Shown piece by piece: positions 13,033 to 15,476 of a stretch of DNA of 15,476 nucleotides (position 1 is the first letter of the stretch; every line of letters starts with the position of its first letter). The notes beneath the pieces are model-generated. The model had not been told where the DNA came from. It made no database searches and saw only the letters and a list, made by a program, of their open reading frames with translations. Both the position numbers and the translations under genes were made by a program. Origin of the DNA: RGIG8767 sp964386235 (GTDB lineage: Bacteria > Bacillota > Clostridia > Lachnospirales > Lachnospiraceae); assembly GCA_964386235.1 (NCBI GenBank), contig CAYLSH010000046.1:1-15476 (forward strand), written 5' to 3'.

Positions 13033-13350
13033 ATGTCACGTAAATTTATTTTTACTAACAAAGATTATTCTCCCAGAAGTATCATGTCCACGCTTTTGGG
13101 GCTGCTCGATATCGTATCCTTAGTTTACATTGTCTATCTGACATACAGCAATGGTGGCGTATCTTTGCCGCGGTATGGTTCGACCGCGTTGCTGATTACG
13201 ATTTTTTCTTTTGTCGGTCTGATTCTGGGCATTCTTTCTAAAGGAGAACCGGATCGGTTTTATTTATTTTCGTATTTGGGAATACTCTTTAATATTCTGG
13301 CACTAGCCGGGATCAGTCTGATATTATTTGCCGGAGCGTATGGATTATGA
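13033..13350 (+). CDS. Small three-helix membrane protein (DUF6142-like)
   Basis: A 105-residue protein with a basic N terminus (MSRKFIFTNKDYSPRS) and three hydrophobic helices: about 18-40 (MSTLLGLLDIVSLVYIVYLT), 50-70 (STALLITIFSFVGLILGIL) and 78-102 (YLFSYLGILFNILALAGISL). The overall pattern, including the KGEPDRFYLFSYLG loop, resembles a Lachnospiraceae family I recall as DUF6142; that name is from memory and unverified. No function is known to me. The start is preceded by GTGAGGA with a short spacer. Its TGA stop overlaps the ATG of the aminopeptidase gene (ATGA), so the two are translationally coupled and probably work together or need fixed stoichiometry. Confidence 0.75.
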   Translation: MSRKFIFTNKDYSPRSIMSTLLGLLDIVSLVYIVYLTYSNGGVSLPRYGSTALLITIFSFVGLILGILSKGEPDRFYLFSYLGILFNILALAGISLILFAGAYGL

Positions 13351-15425
13351 GTGAAGATATATATAGCAAGGAACGTTATGAACTGAGTATGGAACGGATC
13401 CGGGAGATTGCGGCTATGACGGAAGAAGAAATTTCCGCCGTATTTATTCCCTATTTTAAGAAGGGAGCTGAATTCCTGATTCTGACGGATGCAGTACTGA
13501 AAAAATCCGAGTCGGGAGAATTGTTTTCCCTCAGTCTGGATCAGAAAAAAGAATTAAACAGAGCGTTATATAAAGAACTTTCCCCGGAAGAATACGAAGA
13601 GAGTTTTTGCAATCCGGCGTATGCGGTTAAAGTGCTCGGCAAAGAATATGGCGCTTTTCTGTCCGCTCTTTTGGCGGAACTGCGCAGCCTGATCGCTTAT
13701 GCATACGAACGGAATGTTTTCTTTATGTTGATACGCATGGAACTTTTCTTAGAGATTTATGGAATGTTTTCCATGGCACAGGCAGAGAATACGCTGCCGG
13801 ATGTGAAGGAACTAAAGGAAGTATATGCTTCTTTTGCCTATGATTATCAGGAAGAATTTATGCAGGAAGCCGTCCGTGCTTCTTTTACAACGAATAATGA
13901 TTTTGCGGTAAGAATCGTAAGAGAAGCCGATTTTTCCACGCAGGATTATCTGTATGACTACGGGGAATACATTAGTGAAAATGAATGTCGGATGGCGGCA
14001 TTTGTTAACGCTCTTCCGGAAGAAAAGATTCATTTGATCGCCGATACTTTTACAGAGGGCTACCGCAAGGGATTTCTTGCAACCGGTAAGGACATTTCCA
14101 TTAAAAAAAGTGTGAATATCCGGTATTTTATCGGCTTTGAACGTGTGGTCAGAGCGGCAATGGAGAACTTTAAAAAGATGGGACTTGAGACGATTATTAA
14201 CCGCAGCCAGCCAAGTTTTATCTTAGGAAGGAATGTCCATAAAGTGGGGGTGTATGCCACCCAGATCAATAAACAGTTTGAGTGCGATCATGAATTTGAT
14301 AAAAGTCTGTATCTGAATGCCATGTTCATTAACCGCAAACTGGAATGTTACAAAGCGGCTTTGGAAGAAGAAAAAGAAGCAGCTTCTGTTTTTGGCGGTC
14401 CAGCCGTGATCGAAGAATTTGGGGAAGCACCGTTTTCTCCTATGGAAAAAGAAGAGAGTTTCAAACTCTCCAAAGAAGGACAGAAATGGTCGGTCGAATA
14501 TGCTGCCAAGGCAGGGATGCTTTTAAATGAGTATGTAAAAGGTGAGGAACGCAGTTTTACGATCATTGCATTTCCGACTCCGGCAATCGGAGAAGCGTTT
14601 GAAGAGATCTTTTCGGAAACAATCCGGATCAATACATTGAATTATGAATTGTACAGGGACATCCAGCAGACGATGATCGATACGCTTGATACCGCATCCT
14701 GTGTAAACATAAAGGGAAGCGGCAAAAATGAGACCAATCTGACCGTAGAACTTTTTGACTTGAAGGATCCGGATAAGGAGACGATTTTTGAAAACTGTGT
14801 GGCGGATGTCAATATTCCGGTTGGCGAGGTGTTCACCTCTCCGGTGTTAAAAGGAACAAACGGGCTGCTCCATGTCTCAGAAGTGTTTTTAAACGGACTG
14901 AAATTTGAAAATCTGAAAATGCGATTTGAAGACGGTATGGTCACAGATTACAGTTGCACGAATTTTGAAGATTCCGAGAAGGGAAAACGCTATATCAAAG
15001 ATCATGTGCTGCATCAGCATGAGAGCCTGCCGATGGGAGAGTTTGCAATTGGAACCAATACGGCTGCATATCAGATGGCAAGAAGGTATAACATTGGTAA
15101 TGTACTGCCGATTCTGATTGCCGAAAAGACAGGACCACATTTTGCAGTCGGCGATACCTGCTATTCCCATGAAGAAGATATGATGACATACAATGCGGAT
15201 GGAAAAGCCATTGTAGCAAGGGAAAATGCCATTTCCGCAAAACGGCATGAGGATATGACAAAAGCATATTTTAACTGTCATACGGATATTACGATTCCCT
15301 ATGATGAGATAAAGGAACTAAAGGCAATCTGTAAAAAGGAAGGAATCGTTACGGAGGAAAAGATCATCATTGCGGACGGTGTTTTTGTTTTACCGGGATG
15401 TGAGGAATTAAATCGGTATTTATGA
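13347..15425 (+). CDS. M29-family aminopeptidase with long N-terminal extension
   Basis: Predicted cytosolic metallo-aminopeptidase of 692 residues. The C-terminal part matches family M29 (AmpS/AmpT/PepS, two divalent metals, release of N-terminal residues): IKGSGKNETNLTVEL (455-469), PVGEVFTSP with Glu494, LPMGEFAIGTNTAAY with Glu565, EKTGPHFAVGDTCY with His598 and Tyr606, and CHTDITIP with His645 and Asp647. These correspond in order to the known Glu, Glu, His, Tyr, His, Asp metal and active-site set. M29 enzymes are usually about 370-420 residues, so roughly the first 245-300 residues are extra; they are acidic, helical and have no motif I recognise. There is no signal peptide. The start codon overlaps the stop of the small membrane-protein gene, and a weak T-tract terminator follows. 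Confidence 0.88.
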   Translation: MSEDIYSKERYELSMERIREIAAMTEEEISAVFIPYFKKGAEFLILTDAVLKKSESGELFSLSLDQKKELNRALYKELSPEEYEESFCNPAYAVKVLGKEYGAFLSALLAELRSLIAYAYERNVFFMLIRMELFLEIYGMFSMAQAENTLPDVKELKEVYASFAYDYQEEFMQEAVRASFTTNNDFAVRIVREADFSTQDYLYDYGEYISENECRMAAFVNALPEEKIHLIADTFTEGYRKGFLATGKDISIKKSVNIRYFIGFERVVRAAMENFKKMGLETIINRSQPSFILGRNVHKVGVYATQINKQFECDHEFDKSLYLNAMFINRKLECYKAALEEEKEAASVFGGPAVIEEFGEAPFSPMEKEESFKLSKEGQKWSVEYAAKAGMLLNEYVKGEERSFTIIAFPTPAIGEAFEEIFSETIRINTLNYELYRDIQQTMIDTLDTASCVNIKGSGKNETNLTVELFDLKDPDKETIFENCVADVNIPVGEVFTSPVLKGTNGLLHVSEVFLNGLKFENLKMRFEDGMVTDYSCTNFEDSEKGKRYIKDHVLHQHESLPMGEFAIGTNTAAYQMARRYNIGNVLPILIAEKTGPHFAVGDTCYSHEEDMMTYNADGKAIVARENAISAKRHEDMTKAYFNCHTDITIPYDEIKELKAICKKEGIVTEEKIIIADGVFVLPGCEELNRYL

Positions 15426-15433
15426 TCCATGGG

Positions 15434-15459
15434 ATTCGTTGACGAATGCAGTTTTTTTT
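15434..15459 (+). terminator. Probable terminator after the M29 aminopeptidase
   Basis: ATTCG (15434-15438) pairs with CGAAT (15443-15447) around TTGA, followed by GCAG and a run of eight T residues (15452-15459). The stem is short, but the T tract and its position nine bases after the stop support termination. Confidence 0.55.
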
Positions 15460-15476
15460 AGTAAGATATAGATTGC

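Overview
The window looks like an ordinary chromosomal segment of an anaerobic Firmicute, most likely a Lachnospiraceae (Clostridia) gut bacterium. This is an inference. It rests on the moderate GC content, strong Gram-positive Shine-Dalgarno sites, an oxygen-sensitive class III ribonucleotide reductase (nrdD-nrdG), a FeoA-FeoB fusion, a ferredoxin:thioredoxin-reductase-like protein paired with thioredoxin, type 2 OMP decarboxylase, and small membrane proteins resembling ones I know from that family. No rRNA, tRNA, CRISPR array, insertion sequence or phage gene was seen. Every sizeable reading frame is intact.

Layout. (1) 1-222: a repeat-rich stretch with two identical 30-bp hairpin-bearing repeats and a third partial copy, just ahead of tpiA (223-969), which ends in a strong intrinsic terminator. 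(2) 1153-3492: a FeoA-FeoB fusion for ferrous iron uptake, with a promoter whose -35 box lies inside the tpiA terminator stem. (3) 3487-4007, minus strand: a two-gene unit, an FTR-like iron-sulfur protein then thioredoxin, convergent with feoB and divergent from bioY (4167-4736, biotin uptake). Two perfect palindromes lie in the divergent intergenic region. (4) 4768-7612: nrdD and nrdG, preceded by a promoter carrying two NrdR-box matches whose centres are 31 bp apart. (5) 7709-12941: a tightly spaced run of a LacI-like-sensor/GGDEF protein, a TPR lipoprotein, pyrF, pyrE and a 50-residue membrane protein. (6) 12942-15459: a leader with competing hairpins and a 13-bp-period direct repeat, a small three-helix membrane protein, a long M29-type aminopeptidase translationally coupled to it (ATGA overlap), and a weak terminator.

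How the genes work together. The genes cover glycolysis (tpiA), iron uptake (feoAB), biotin uptake (bioY), ferredoxin-linked thiol reduction (FTR-like plus thioredoxin), anaerobic dNTP synthesis under predicted NrdR control (nrdDG) and the last two steps of UMP synthesis (pyrE, pyrF). A cyclic-di-GMP synthase with a sugar-binding-like sensor heads the run containing the pyr genes. I found no clearly undescribed system. The observations most worth following are the regulatory architecture at nrdD, the cysteine spacing of the FTR-like protein, the competing hairpins at 12948-13019, the hybrid GGDEF sensor in a pyr operon, and the long N-terminal extension on the aminopeptidase.
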